Shown: positions 24,801 through 39,800 of the stretch, piece after piece | Numbering within the stretch: position 1 is the stretch's first letter | Layout of the letters: each line of letters begins with the position of its first letter | The notes under the pieces: generated by a model | Databases searched by the model: none | Told to the model about the DNA's origin: nothing | Seen by the model: the letters and a program-made list of their open reading frames with translations, nothing else | Source: Callipepla californica brunnescens | Lineage: Eukaryota > Chordata > Aves > Galliformes > Odontophoridae | DNA length: 64,000 bases | Assembly (NCBI GenBank): GCA_023055505.1 | Contig: JALIRH010000042.1 | Span: 1,000,335-1,064,334 of the forward strand | Reading direction: 5' to 3' | Program-made: the position numbers and the translations under genes

Positions 24801-27800
24801 GATTACAGAGATGGGGAGACAAGGAGAAAAAGAAAAAACCAGAAAAACAGAAAAAAAAACGGATTGTTTTTAACTACATTTTATAGAGCATCAGAGACAG
24901 TGGGCACTAACCAAGTCTAAACCTTCAAGAGTTTTACTCTTACTGAAACTTAAAGGAACCAGGTCAGAACACACAAAAAACAAGCTGACATGACAGCCTG
25001 AAACTCCACACTTCACCAACAGGATGTGCTGAGAAAAGAGAACTGTGACTTCAATCAAGATTACACAGCAGGACTGAACCAAGGACCACACAGGATCACT
25101 GCCAGATGGTAAAGGTAATTTTTGGCTCTTAAAAACCACACACACCAAAAGGGTTATTTGGAAAAATAAATTGATTTATGACAATTCACATTAATATATC
25201 TCTATTCTAGTTCCAAGATGTCCCCAGCAGGTGGGCAAGACACCTACCTAGACTGGCAGATTATTACACAAGTCTGCAAAGTACTAGTTAGAATAAGAAA
25301 GCACACAAGCTCTTATATAATGCGTGTGTGTCTTCTGTACACATATAAGATTGTTTTTCTACTTACCAATTAATTTACACTTCATGTAAATACACCATAG
25401 TGTTTGCATAAACCATTTCTTGGTACATATTCAAACAACTCTACTGCTTTTTTTCCCCCCACCCCTCCATTACGTGTGCTCCAGTTTTGTTTTGCTGTAC
25501 AAATGGAAAATTAAGAACAACACCAACACCTTATCTCAGCTGATCTAATAACAGGACCTCGAATGACATGTAATTCAGGTTCCAGCTTTCTCCACAGCAC
25601 AAGCCTACAAGCTCCTCTGTGCTGTCAGCACTGGCGTGGGGGAGGGAGACAGCAGGTACTTTTGCTGTACAGTTTTACCACTACTTCTCAGACAGCTTTC
25701 AGGCTCTGAAACTCTCCTTCCAGCCATTCACCACATGCAAGGCAGCTCATGAGCTTGCATTTTGTAACCCAGTTAATGACAGTGAGATATCACCCTACCC
25801 AAGCCCAGCTGCTCAAGAAGCACAGCACAGTGCCAGCACCCACATCCCACACAGCACTCCTGGCTCCCCCTGCTGCACGGCCCAGCACCAAAACCCAGCC
25901 AGCAGGCACAACAGCCCTGGGTCTCACCTTCCTGCTGGACCTAAGCTCGGGAAATGAGCATTAAACAGGGGAAAGGGAGCTTTGATTCTAAGCTTGCTAA
26001 CAAGATTTTAATAAGTAAGTGGTTTTCTTTCAAAACGTGGAATTTGAGGGCATTTAGTGAGATCTGAAGCTGTCTGCTTGTCAGCACATAGGAAAGGCTT
26101 GGATTAATAAACACAGGCTGGTGGCAGGCAATGCAAGTTGAACAGGCCTTTCTACCTTTCAACCTAATTTATGCACACATTTCAAGGACAAGTTACATCC
26201 ACTTGCAACACAGCACAGCCTTCCTCCTGCTGACAGTCCTGCCAAAGAAACGGAGCAATGAGTTATTTTTGACTCCGACTGCTAACATCTCTCCCTCAAA
26301 ACCATGTACTTGGGACACTCCCAACTGCCAAAACAGACACAAAGCTGTTCTCAGTATAAACTACAGCTGTCTACAAATGACTAAAAGACTCTGAATGAAT
26401 GAAGACGCTGGTGGCTCAGCCCAAGGCATTACACAAAATTACCAAAAAGTGATTTTTAAACACAGAAGACCAGTTCACAGTAGATGCCCCAAGTTTCATC
26501 CATTAAAACCTTTCCTAAACTTGTCAGATTGGTTTATACTGCTTAGCTTTTAGGCCTGTACATAGTTTGTGATTATCAGCACTGAAAAACTTGAAACAAT
26601 TCCAACAGGGTACGAGTCTCAAGGAGAACTGTACAAGTTCCTTTGCTTTTAAAAGCTTTGTGTAATCTGCAATTTGTTCCAGTGTTTAGAAAACAGCTCT
26701 GTGCTGACCAAGACAACAAAGCAGCTCACCTTGTTTTCTCTGCTTTCTATATTTAATCTCTGAGCTGGCAGACCTCTCTACCTTTCTGCTTTTAGTCAAA
26801 GCTCATCCGAAGGCAAGCTTTCTGTCTTTCAGGTCTAACTGCAGTGAGCACTGCCCACCAGGCTGGCAGAGCACAACATTCACAAGATGGTGAATGCACA
26901 AGTGTTTGTGTGGTTCTCATATCCTCACACAGCATTGTGTCACGCTGACAGCAATCACAATAAATCACACAATGATTATGGGCAGATTATCACTTCATTA
27001 TTAGGGGAGTGTCTGCAGGGAACAGGAGCACCCTTTCTGATCATGATGGGAGTATCACAAAGTGCCAGGAAAGGGATCACTCACCTCCGTAATAGAGTCC
27101 TGTGGCAGTGCACATTCGCCACTGTCCCTGATACATTCCTGCTGTGCTGGGGCTGCACATCTGAACGCTGACATCTGCAATCTCCTGGGGCTCCAGGGAC
27201 CTGACCATTACCATATTTACATGGCCGAACTGGTCTCCCCCAACATACTTCAGACAAACTCCTGGAGGCCATACCTCTGTCCCTGGGATTAAGCAGAGGA
27301 AAAAAGAGTAAGTGACAGTGCACCAGGAAAAAGTGTTATGCCATTTTTATAAGACTGGATGAAACGCTTATTACAACAATTGTGCAATTGTCCAACAGTT
27401 AAAGGAATACCAAGATATAAATATCACAGCCAGCAACGTATACAGAAAATACAGTTTTCAGATAAGGTTCAACTGGTCCACTTTGTGACCAGCAGGCAAA
27501 ATCACACCTGTATTGAAATAATCTCTAGCTCTTCTTTAATACAGAAAAATCCTCAAAGTCACAGTGCAACAGCTGCAAAAGAAAAAAAAAAAAAAGCAGC
27601 ATAACTGACATCCACATGTATTCTACCAGCACCACGGGCAGGAAGGTGAGACGTTTTTCTTTCCTCATCTCTGCCTCCCTGCATGTAGCTCCTGAGCTTT
27701 TAACATCAAAATATCTGTTATTAACTCAAAGTGCTGGAAGCATTTTCTTTCAGGCATTCATTCCTTTTTCAGCCTGTTAGTCTTGAGAGGAACTCATACT

Positions 27801-30800
27801 CTGAATTATAATTGAAGAGCTAGTACTGCTTTTTTTAAAATGATTTGTATCCCTTCTTGCACCAGCCCTTCTGTCAGCCTTGCAAAATGGTGGAGATGAT
27901 TGCGACCGTACGATTTATTTGTAGAGAACAATGTTTAGACTGGAGATACTGGGACTGGCAGTGTGACCTAGCAGTCTGAAGGGATTCAGAAAGCAGTTAC
28001 TGCATGCAAACACAGCTGCTTCCATCAAAGATAACAAGCACTTTTGAGACTCACAAAAAAAATGATTTCAACTAAGTAGAATTTTCTTCTGCTTCTTCTC
28101 CAATTTGTGGCAGGACCTTGAGAATACCATCTGCTTGGCTAAGGTTGTAGGAAACAGTTAACTGAAAGCACTCAAAGTCTGTTCTGAGGCCAGAGCGGTG
28201 GATGCTGACCTGACCTCAGGTTACCTCAAAGAGCATCCCGCAAAGGATGCAAAACAGCTTGTCTGCTAATTTAATCCCTGCGGATACTTCAGTGAAGACA
28301 TGGCAAGGAATCATTTTTGAGTCAAGTCCTTATTTATGCAACTCTCAGTCTAGCAGGGAAGTCAAAATGTGAGCTAGTAACATTGGATAGTCAGAGTGAA
28401 GAACACACTGCTACAGTTGAAACACTGCAGAGATAGGGAGGTAACTGAAAGAGAACTTGAGTGATTAGCGGATCTCAGACTAAGGCATGGAGAGACAGGT
28501 ATGAAGTCTCCTCTGAAAACACTGGCAGCCCAACAATAGAGTTTAGTTTAAAAACTGTGATTTTTATCAGTTAAGGATCAAAGGTGCCTGGAATGCTGCA
28601 ACTAATAAGCCCCATAAAAGGAAACAATCATAGAACTGTAGGGGTTGGATGGGAACTCTAAAGATTAAGTCCAAGCTCCCTGCTAAAGCAGGCTCTCTAC
28701 AGCAGGTCACACAGGAGACTCTACAACCTCCATGGGCACTCTGTTCCAGCACTGTCACCCTGACAGTGCAGAAGTTCTTCCTTGCATCAGTATGGCACTT
28801 CTGCTTGATGCCCCTTGTTCTACTGCTGCTCGCACCATGAGCCCACACCCACTGACCTGACTCCTGCACTTTAGATATTTATAAATAGTGATGTGATCTC
28901 TCAGAAAGGAACAGTCCTGGGGCTGTCAGTCTTTCCTCGTACGGGAGATGCTCCATGTTCTTTGATCATCTTTGTCGCCCTCCACTGGGCTCTTTCTAGA
29001 AGATCCCCTATCTTTTTTAGAACTGGAGAGCCCAGAATTAGATACAGTGCTCCACACTTGGCCTTTCCAGAGCAGAGGCGGAAAATCACCTTCCTCAACT
29101 TGCTGGCCATGCTCTGTGCAATGCACCCCAGGATAACACTGGCCTTCTTGGCCACAAAAGCACACTGTAGGCTCACTGCTGCTCCCCAGCAGGGCAGCCC
29201 CTGACCTGTACTGATGCTCATAGTTATTCTTCCCCAGGTACAAGACTTGCACTTGTTGAACCTCATCCGGTTCCTCTTTGCCCAGCTCTGCAGTCCATCC
29301 AGGTCCTACTGAATGGCAGCACAGCCACTCCTCCCAGCTCCATATCATTAGCAGAATTGCTGAGCGTGGACTCTAACCCTTCATCCAGGTCACTGATGAA
29401 GATGATTATGTCATTCTATTTTGGTACACTCATCTGTCAGGAGGTGATGAATTGCAGTAACTGTCCTGCATGCAGAGCCAGCAGCAGCTGGGGGTAGAGT
29501 GGGAAGAAGAAATACACCTTAAATCCTGCTGGTCTTTTAGCACTGCTTCTATTACACAGCCAGGTCTTTGAGCTGACAAGCCAAGCACTATCCTGGAAGA
29601 TATCAGAGCAGGGTATTAGTTTTTAATAACATAAAAACCTGACTGAACCTGGCTTACTGCTTGCATTCCTAAAACTGACAGTCTCCCAGAGCAGTGCTTG
29701 TCATACCCGTCAGACACCAAGTGCTTTGGTGACACATGCCTCAGGTATTTCTTGTTCTAGGACTGAAATCATTTAATCAAGGGCTTCTGTAGAGCTGTTA
29801 AAAAAACCTTGGCTTTACTTCAGTTATCTACCTAACAAGCAGATATTATCTAGAAACACCACAGCCTTTTGATATTATATCTTAATTAAACCTTAAAATG
29901 GTTTTAATATGCTCTGGTTCTGCTTAAAGTACAGAGTCACAACACAGTACGTGGAGGTGCATTTAACTAAAACATGCCTCAGCAGCATGGTTTTAACAAG
30001 ATTTGGCCTCCAGCAGCAGTATTACAGCACAGATGTACTTTTAACAAGTTGGGCTTTAATCCACACAGAAGCCAAAACAAATCTGGGCCTCGCCAGGAGC
30101 TCATGAGTCAAGATGAACTTCTTTTCCTCATTTCAGCAGGCCTATGGATTTCAGAAGGTCAAACACACCACGAACAATGAAAAATTGCTTGAACAAGGAT
30201 GTTAAATTAAAGCTGAGTTTGCATTCAGGGACATAGATCAGAGGAACAAGAGAAGGAAGAGTCTGAAAGGAGCTATGTAAGGGGTGTAGTCATAACACAT
30301 ACAATTTAAGATACTAATAGTAGAGAAACAAGATCTGTCAAGTTTGCTACATTTTAAGACTTGTTTGAGACAGTTATAAAAGTTTTCCAGTCAATCCTGC
30401 ACATTCCTGGAGTTTAAGCAAGCTTTGCCTGTTACCTTTCCACTTTACCAAGTCAAAAAAAGGCAGAAAAAAACCGAAATGATTAAATCCCTTTTCTGAA
30501 TATGATGCTCATAAATCACTGTTCTTACATGTGCACTTCTCACCTTCAAAATCCACATTAAATACTTTAGATTTTTAATAGGGCTTTAGTCTTTGTTACA
30601 CTTCAGTATTTAGCACAAATCCCTACAGCACTGGAGTACTGCAGTTATTTCCAAGTAAAAGACACTGGCACAGCTGATTGTTACTCATGATGATTCATGG
30701 TATTATACCTTGTTGTTCTATCGTTCTCCTTCACAAAAGTGCAAGCAGGTCAATTAAATTCAGACACACAGGTTAAACACTCATGCAACATCCTGTCATT

Positions 30801-33800
30801 GCAACAGTCAAAGACAAGGTATTCCCCTCTGCATCCTCAGATCTCTGACTACATCCCAAAAGATTAAGCACTGAGAATGTGCTTTGCCTAGCCTCACTTC
30901 CCAGATTTCAGTCACTGTTTTGACTTATCTCATGCTGGAACGTGCTCTCTCCAGCTCTGCACTCTCTCAAAGCACAGAGAAAGCCATTCTGCCAGAAGTG
31001 CATTAAAAAGTAAAGGATGCCTGCCACACAGCCACCTCTTCTCAGACTGTGGCATCACTGCATCCACAGAGAACACCTCAGTACTGGATGCCCAACCACC
31101 AAATGACAGGCAATCAGAAAAACAGTAATGAGATGCAATGGTAATGTACATATGCCAGTCATGAGCTGAAAGGCTTTGAGATTTAATGAGGTCTCTCTCT
31201 GCACTGACTTTGTACGTAGTATCTTCCATTTGTCAACTGAACGTAAAGCTAGCTGTGGATTCTCAGCCTCCTTTCAGATTTAACAACTTCCATTACAAAA
31301 AGCAAAACAACAGAAGTACTTCATCTTCTATTTATACACCTTTTCCTCCGGAATTTTCCCAGAGCTTTTGTTTCTGCCATGACAGGAGGAAAAAAAGTTC
31401 TGCATCTAGCCACAGAACGTTAGTGCTGATGTAAGAAGGGGAATGCAGCGAGGTCAGCAGGTGACTTCTTCCAGTAACAGGGTGGCTGTATTCCAAGGTA
31501 GGTGCACACAAACCTACTGCCTACATCTCTTCCACTAGATCTGCTGCCCTATCACATAATACACGTTTCATGGGTTTGGCTCCAGTCAGACAGACTTACC
31601 CGTGTTTTGTATCCTCCATGTTTTTGTAAACTGGGTGTCAGGAGGGATGGACTCTCCTTCACCTATGGTGACATCTTCAACAAAGGACATGGAGGGTACG
31701 TTGATGTTTGGACTCTCAAAATCATAATAGGCTCCAATGGCGGCTTGTAGATTCCTAGAAAGCAAAAAGCAGCTTATAATCTTAAGTACAGGAGGCTCAG
31801 GTCCTGACAATTAAGCACAGATATTATCCAGATTAGATTAGCTCTGCTGCTTGCATTTTCCTAAAGCTTCCATCACGACCACACAAAGATTTTCCAAGCT
31901 AACAGAATTCAAAATACAGCATTTTACTTTCCACAGACACTACTTTGGACCACATTTCTGGTCTGACTCTCATTTTATTAGAAAACCTGGAAACTTCAGG
32001 AGTCCTTAAGACCTTCATGCCATCAGCTCTCTCTTGAGACTTGACAATAAGCTGAAAAGACAGTGAGGTTAAGCGTTGTGAACAGTGTGTAAGCAGAGCT
32101 GTTTCCTTACTGGCTTTGTTTCCTTAGCTAATTTCAAGAAGACACAACTTCTCCATTTTATTTTGATGTGAAAGGTCCAAAGGAGCACAGAATGAACACA
32201 CTTTGATCATTATGAAGGCTAAAGGGAATCAGAAACTACAGATAACAACTCAAGCTTTGTTGCTTTTGAAACATACGGCCACATGAGCTATGAGTACTCT
32301 AAGACCATTTATTAATCATTGGGCATCTCTGGATAGTCATGGCTCAAAGGAACTCACAAACCATTGAGACAAGCGTTCTTCCTGAATAAAAACAAATGAC
32401 ACTGGGAATCTGCGATGCATTACAGACAGTCAGAAAGCCTTAAATGCTATTGATTCACGGTCAGGCATAGCTGAAACTCAAACGCTAATTAATCTGAAAA
32501 GAAGTACAGTCAAACAGGAAGAGAATCCATGAGTCTTAGCTGCCATTCCACAATATACTACTGTGTCATTATGTAAGTGCTTTGGCAAGGCATGTAATTC
32601 CACCGTTTACGCATGTCTGTGAGGTTGTGGCCCTAATTTACATGTTGTGAGTAAGTGCTGTGAGAATGGAGATGAGTTAAAGTCTCTCCAGAAGCAATGG
32701 GCAAAGCAACAGCTTTTTTATTCATCATTACAGAGCTACTTTGCTTTTTTAAGCAAGACAAAAAAAAATAATAAAAACCTCCCAGAACCAGGAATCACCA
32801 CCCAAAACAAAAGACACATCATAGGAGAAGCTGCACTGTGTGGGAATGGTGATTTATTGTGGGTTAGTATTGTTTGGTGGAGTGTCATGTGTCTAAACCA
32901 AAGCCAGAAAGCCATTTGCAGCATGACCCTGAGAAAAAGCAAACACAGGGCTTTTCGGACTGCCTGCCAGCTGGAAAGAGCCTTGAAACGGTGAGCAAAG
33001 AAACTGCCTCCTGCTCCATTCCTGCAGTGCTGAATTAAAGAAATCAATCAGACACGGAGTGAAATCAGAAGCACATGGGAGAGGAGTATCACTGATTTCT
33101 CCTCACACAGTGCATCCCACAGTACGGAAGAACACGCAGTCTGCCCACCACGGCCACAGGTCCTGGCAGATCCCTCAAGGCCAGGCCCACAGCGAGGCCT
33201 GCTGCTAACAGCACAGCGAGATGAAGGGGAAACAGAAGAGCCACCCCACTGTAAGACCTCCGCACTCAGAACTCAGGATGTCAGGCCAGAAGTCATTCCT
33301 CAGCCCGAGGCGTTTTCTCCTTCGCAGTGTCAGGGCTATATTTAAACAGACAGCTCAGTGGAAGGCTGCAGGAAGGGTGCATGTCACATTAGCCAATAAA
33401 TAGAGACAAATGCTCCGTTTTACATCACTGACCGCCTGTTGCTGATACACCGCACAGCATTTACATAACTTGCAAAAGCGCCGTGCCAGGAGACTCCTGC
33501 TCACTCAGCCAGCAAACACTACAGCCTACAATTCAGTTCTCACTTTGATTTCTTCCTGCATTACAGCGAACCAAGGTAAGAGGTATTGTAAGAGCTATAA
33601 AAGGCAGCAATACGGCTCTTCCTCTTCCTAAGCCACTCAGACATACAACAGATCACATGCTACAGTGCTGGAATCAGTAGAAATGACATTTTCTTGATAT
33701 TAAGAAGGAAAAAAATAAGAGTCCCAAGGGGAAGGTTGCTGCTGTGACGTGCTGCAAGGCAGCCTGCACTGCGTTTTGTTTGCTTGGCTGTAAATACGCT

Positions 33801-36800
33801 TCAAAGGTAGTGGGCTATTTGTGCACATAGGCTCCCTGCCAACTTTCTTCCCCTCCCTGTGTCATGTTTCATTGCTTGCTTTGCCATTGGGAAACAACTC
33901 CAGCCCTCTGCAGCAGATAGTTAGCTTTTAACACAAGAAGAGCACATGCTGAAAAACAGATCTGCCACCCTTCTGTGATGGCGTATCACAAAGCCACCTT
34001 CCTGCTCGCACTGTTTCAATCGGGTTTGGGGGGTGAGCCCTTGAGCAGGCTCCAACATACACTAGTCTTTCCACTAGAGCTACAAGGAAGCTTCCAGAAA
34101 CCAAAGAGAAATTGAAAGTAGTGAGAGCCAAAGTCAGGATGACAAAGCAAATCTGACTGAAGTTCAAGTTCTTCGGCACAGCCAGCCCCAAGAGATAGCC
34201 ACTGAGAGGCCGCACGGCACTGTGCTGCTGCAGCAGATACTCACTGCACTCACATTTTAGTCACGCTCTCTGCTTACACAACCAGCAAAGAAAGCAACAT
34301 ATCACTGCTGGCTTTGTTTCTGCTCTTGCCATGAGGCTGCTCCCCCCAGTCAAGAAAACGCAGGTATCAGTTTGAATGCAGTCCTTTGCTTGAGGGCCAC
34401 GTCCAGAGGTCACGGCCTGATTGTCCACACGTTCTGGGGACTCAGCATCATCTGTAGGACTGAATACTGCTGACTTTCTTCTATAAGCACAATATTAGCA
34501 GACTTCACTATGAAATGCTGCTAATGAGACTTTGAGGTCACAGACACAAGTCCCTGAAGTTTGCCTATGTATGTTTGCTGTTATTATTAGGCCTTCACCC
34601 TCGTGCCCTAGATAGAAATGCAGAGCATCAACTGCAGATCCTCCCGGGATGGGAATGAGGAGTTAAAAAAGAGGAAGGGGTTGTCATTGGAAAGCTTCTG
34701 CTCACACATCAATGCCAGCCTCGTTTCACTCCCAGGTATGACTTGCACCACATCACACCCTTTGCTCCCTGCCACATGAGATCAATTACTATTATAAACC
34801 AAACAACTTTGCAGCTGTAAGATGAGAACATCCAACCCGGCCCGTGCAATTTACGTGACTGATCTATCCTAATTACAGGGACGGCCGTACTCCTGTCTCA
34901 TCCTTAGCACAGCCCTCCAGGTGTCATGCTCTCCCAAATGAAGCAACTCGGCCCCTCCAGGACAGCAGCAGGACTCTGCCATGCTCACAGAGCAGGTCTG
35001 GCAGGGTTCAGCCTCTGCAATCAGAAGTCACACAGCGAACACGTGAGCCTCCTTAACACCAAAGCAGCTCTGTTTCAGTCCTGGGAGGGGGATTTCAGAA
35101 AGAGGGAGGGGAGAAGGCAGCAAATAGACTTCGTATCAGCAACCAAACCCGCTCCAGCTCCGACTATTCTGACGCTTCCTCTCCAAAGGAAGGCATCCCA
35201 TGACTTAGGTAGCGAGAGTTTTCCCAGCAAAGGACCACAGCGCGGGAGAAAGTGTTCTTTTCCAGGTCCATTCTTCTGCTCCGCCGTTCCGTGTCAGGCC
35301 ACAGGAGCCAAATTACAAGAGCGAAGTTGAAACCTTCCCTGCTAATAGCTCTGGAGATGTCCCTTAACAACTCTTAAGTGTTTGCGAAGAGGCGGTTTAT
35401 CTCGAGCCATCCTTTCCCTTCCCGTGTTTCTTCCAGACAAGCCTTTTGTTATGTTAAACCAATATATTTAGACAGTAATTACTCCCAATTAACTAGGTCA
35501 CCGCGCAGAACTCAAAAATAAAAGGAACTCTTCCAAATCAATTCACAAAGCAGAGCACCCTTCATACAGCCTAACGGTGGTGCAAGGGAAGAGCAGTATA
35601 CGGGTAATTGGAAATGATTTCTTGTTTTTAATTGAATCCGATTCCTCATTATGAGAAGGAAGAAACCGTGGCACTCACGCTTGCTCACATCGGCCTCGAG
35701 CAAAGCAGAGCAGATGCAGGGAATTGTATTCGGGTTTGGCTTTCAACCCGGCAGCCCTGGGATCTGAGCTATGAGCAAACATGCAAGCTGATTTTCTGAA
35801 GTACCTGTTGACACAAGAATTGCACTCCAAAGTAACACTTAAAAGTAGAAAGCAACGACTTGATGATTAAAATACGTTAACTTAAGTATTATAGGAACCG
35901 ATCAGTTTTCTTCTATTGATGAGGTCTTTGATGAATCCAAGTCAAAATAAGGCAGCTGCCCGTCCTTCCAATGCAGATTTCATTCCTATGAGCTCCTGGC
36001 TCCCCTTGCCAGCTACAGCAAGTGAACGTTCTTCCAGCACTGATTATTCTGGGCTGTCAGGAAAAACAAAGGTTACCCTTCCAGAGCAATGCTGATTTAG
36101 CCTTCAACTTCAAATCTCGCACCGCATATAGCACTTATATCATACCCAGACAGCAACTTGAGGACATTTATTAAGTCGAGTCGAAAGCATTTTGACAAAT
36201 GGATTGGGTTGCAGAGCGGCTGCGATGAAGTGAACGCCAGGTTACATTTCTCTCCCTCCGAGGAGCTCCCACTTCAAAGCCAGGCAACTGCAACGTGTCA
36301 GTGCTGCACGGCCTCGGCACTCACACATGGCAGAATGTTTGTCATGCCCAGAGCAGCCCAGGGGTTATCTCCCAGAAAGATGTGACACAAAGGCTAAGTG
36401 ATGCAGGAGTACAAGAAAGTCTCGGTAACATATGGCTTTGTGTAGGAGGCTTTGTACTCTTTCCATAACTGAATTATCAAACTTTACAGATCGTGCTCTC
36501 ACTGCCTAAATGTGATATGCAGTGCAGCACCATAACACCCCACGAGGCACCCGTGGTTAAAAACCAAGCGAGCAAGAGAAGTGATGCAATAGATGGATCA
36601 TTCCTTCCTCCTAAATAATGGAGCTTCTTTATGCAGTACAGGTGGAAGAGACTAAAACCATACGTGGAACACATCCCACAAGGCCATCCTCAGGCTGCTC
36701 CTTTTGCCTCTTAGTACCTTCTTTGGAACTGGATTGATCCGAAGAGCTTCTGCACTGCCTCTGTAGTAGAAAGCAGCTCAAAGCATTAGAAAAAGCTGAA

Positions 36801-39800
36801 GGGGAGCAGAAGGGGAGATAGAATCACCACATCACAGGAAAGGCACTTTTACCTGCGCTGGGCTTCAAAGGCTTTCAAAAGAGATGACACGTGGCAATTA
36901 AGGGGAAAAAAGTCTGACATTTTGAAGGGCTGGAAATGATTAGCTTTCGATAAGCACCACTTCTGAAAACGAAATCTGTATATTCATATCTTCACTCTTG
37001 ATCTCTCCTACACTAAACCATGAGGCTGAGAAACTCCCTGGTAAGACTTCAGATTACCCAAAAGGACCACTGAAGGCTTTGAACTGAGCTTACACAGCTT
37101 CAGAGGGAAGAAAAAGCCACTAATTCAGAGCTCATGTACTTTCCTTATCCGAAGCCACAGAAAAACATTTTGTTGTTTCAGCTGAAAACACCCAGTTCCA
37201 AAATACAAGAGGGACGTTCCAGGAAGTCCACAGAACCTGTTGAGATCAGAAGCTATGCTGCACTGTGCAGAGACAGCACAAGGAGAAACCGAGAGGCCAC
37301 AGCAAAGGCACACCCTTTTCAGGACACTCCAAGCCAACAGAAGTCACTTCCCCTTATCAGGCTTTTAGATACAAACCAACACAACTTGGCTGTTATTGCA
37401 GTCCCTGCTCTGGGCTGAGCACTGTTCCTTGCCTAACAGCAGCAAGCAGTCTCAGAACAGCACCAAAGCACTGACACCAATCCCCCATCCCCAGCAACTG
37501 ACCCCTCTGAAGCAGGAGGTCAGGAGCTAAACATTTTGAGAACATCCCTGTAAGAAGTCACTCTCTGCTTGCAGCCACTGAAAGCAAGCACCAGCTCTTC
37601 CCAGTGGAGAGTCAGCAGGAGCTGCCAATGCACCCAAGATTCTGTAACTGCTAATTCCTCAGCATAAACTATGTCACCAATCTATAATTGTCTGCACTAA
37701 AGTAAAGGGGGATTAAGCTACAGAAACTGCCCGAGACAAGTTGAGGCACGTAAAGCAGTCCAGCTGGCCTAACATTATACTGAGCCCAATTCCTTCTGCT
37801 ACAGCTGTCTGATCGCAGCTCCATTTCACGTGCACCCCACTTTCAAAAGTTCCCTAACCAGGAGCACAGCACAACCCCATTACGGTGTACTGTGCAGTTA
37901 AACACCGTATTTGAAGTCCATTTTTCATTCAAAATACTATGGTCAAATGTTTGAGCCATTCTGGGTAAGAGTTGTTAAATCTGTTTCTGTGCCTGAAAAC
38001 TAATAGAGTTCATCCACTGTTTCAGAGTAAGAACACCACCTCGTTTAAACCTCCATCCATCCTTCCAACTCCTTAACACTCATTAACTTAATCAAAAGCC
38101 AAATGATCTTTTAAACCAGGTGCTTCACACTTCTCAATGCACTCACTCGGGCTGCAAATGATCAGACTAGTGGATTAAAAGAGAACTTCAAACACTTGCT
38201 AAGTACTGAGGTACATCAGGAACAGACAACTTAGTCTTCCTCCTTAATCACCTGATACAGCAAGAAGCAAAGCTGTGTGACTTCTCCCCATCATCCCCCC
38301 AACAGATGCCCAGAGCAGTACTGAACTAACCCGAATCAGATCCCAGGACTGGAGACCCTCTCTTCCAGAGCAAACAAGCAGAGCCACGCTGTGATCAATA
38401 CAAGTGGCCTTTGAAACAGCCAGATGATCAAAGGTTTGTTGGTGCAGGGGCAGATGCAGCGAAGGCCGTACATTCCACCTCGTGTCCTGATTGTGCTTAC
38501 AAGCTTCAGGGCACTCTGGCTTCGCACATCCTTACAGTTGCTTTCTAAACAAGCTCATCCCATAGATCTTGGGAACATAACTATTTGAAGGCTCAGATAA
38601 AAGAAGATGACTGCATGTTGTACCAGCAAGCACAAAGAAAGCTGGCTACATCAAACTGGGAGGAGCTGAAGAGCTTTGGACAACACCTGGCGACCTGTTT
38701 GTACCTGACTGGAGCTTCTCAGACCCAAGTTCTTCTTCCCACGTGCCTGGAAATCTCAGCAAAGCAGTCAAATCCCTTAACCTGAAAGCAGGTGTTCATC
38801 AAATAAAAAAAAAAAAAAAGCAGGGCCTGGATATCATGAGCAGGAATACTAGGGGGCTACTCGTTGTGGGAAATGCATCTTGTGCAAATAGCTTCTGCTG
38901 AGTGATTTACTGCATTAAATTATGCTCCAAGGTTTCACCTAAATGTACTCTGAGGATCTGAGTAGCACCTATACTCCAGTACTCCATCTCAAACGTTAAC
39001 ACACACTTCCATCCACAGATCCGAGTTCTCCTGAAGGAAGGATGCTAGCATCTTTACTAGAAAGCAGAAATTAAGCACCAGAAGTCAGACCAGAAGCAAT
39101 TACAAACCCCTTGCTAGCTCAAACATGCCTGTGGACTTACAGCCAAGCACACCCACTTCTGGCCAATATAGGTGGTTCATTCAATACTGAGCATCCAAAC
39201 AGCCAATCCAGGGGGATAAAGCCAATTCAAGGCAATTTTAATTAAATAATCAAGCTTTTCTCTGTGATAACAGAGGACAGATTAGAGCTCCGTATTATCA
39301 ACCAAACCACAGAACTACGACAGCAGATGAAACCAGCTTACAGCTGCAAGAAAAAGGAGACCTCTAGATCTACCTTAAAGAAGGCCCTAAGGACACTTCT
39401 GCCACCAGGAGATCAAAAAAGATGAGGATTTACAGAGACAGTAAAATGTGGGGCTTTTTTTTTTTTTTTTTTTTTAAGTACAATGGAAGCCATCAATATC
39501 TGGCACGCCACAATTAGATGCCAGTGTTGCACCTAGCAGACTAACACAACTCAGCTTCCTAAACAAAAGTGCAAACAAACATTACATGTAAATCACTGGA
39601 ATATGCACACAAAAATAAACCTTCCAAATTAGGAATCCCTTCACAGCCAACTGTGCTGCGAAAAGGATGTTCCATCCAGCACCGCCAGATCCTTCAAATC
39701 AATTTCATTTACTTTCCCACGGGATTGAAGAAGCTCCAAGTCTCACTCAACAACCTCTCACCCTCTAATTTGGTGTACCAGCCAACAAAGACAATTTCCA

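Noticed and set aside
27081..27323. Minus-strand open frame at ILRUN exon 3
   Set aside because: Wrong phase relative to exon 2; the phase-corrected reading gives the conserved FW domain.
39455..39475. T21 tract as the tail of a processed retrocopy on the minus strand
   Set aside because: No coding similarity or polyadenylation signal ahead of the tract.
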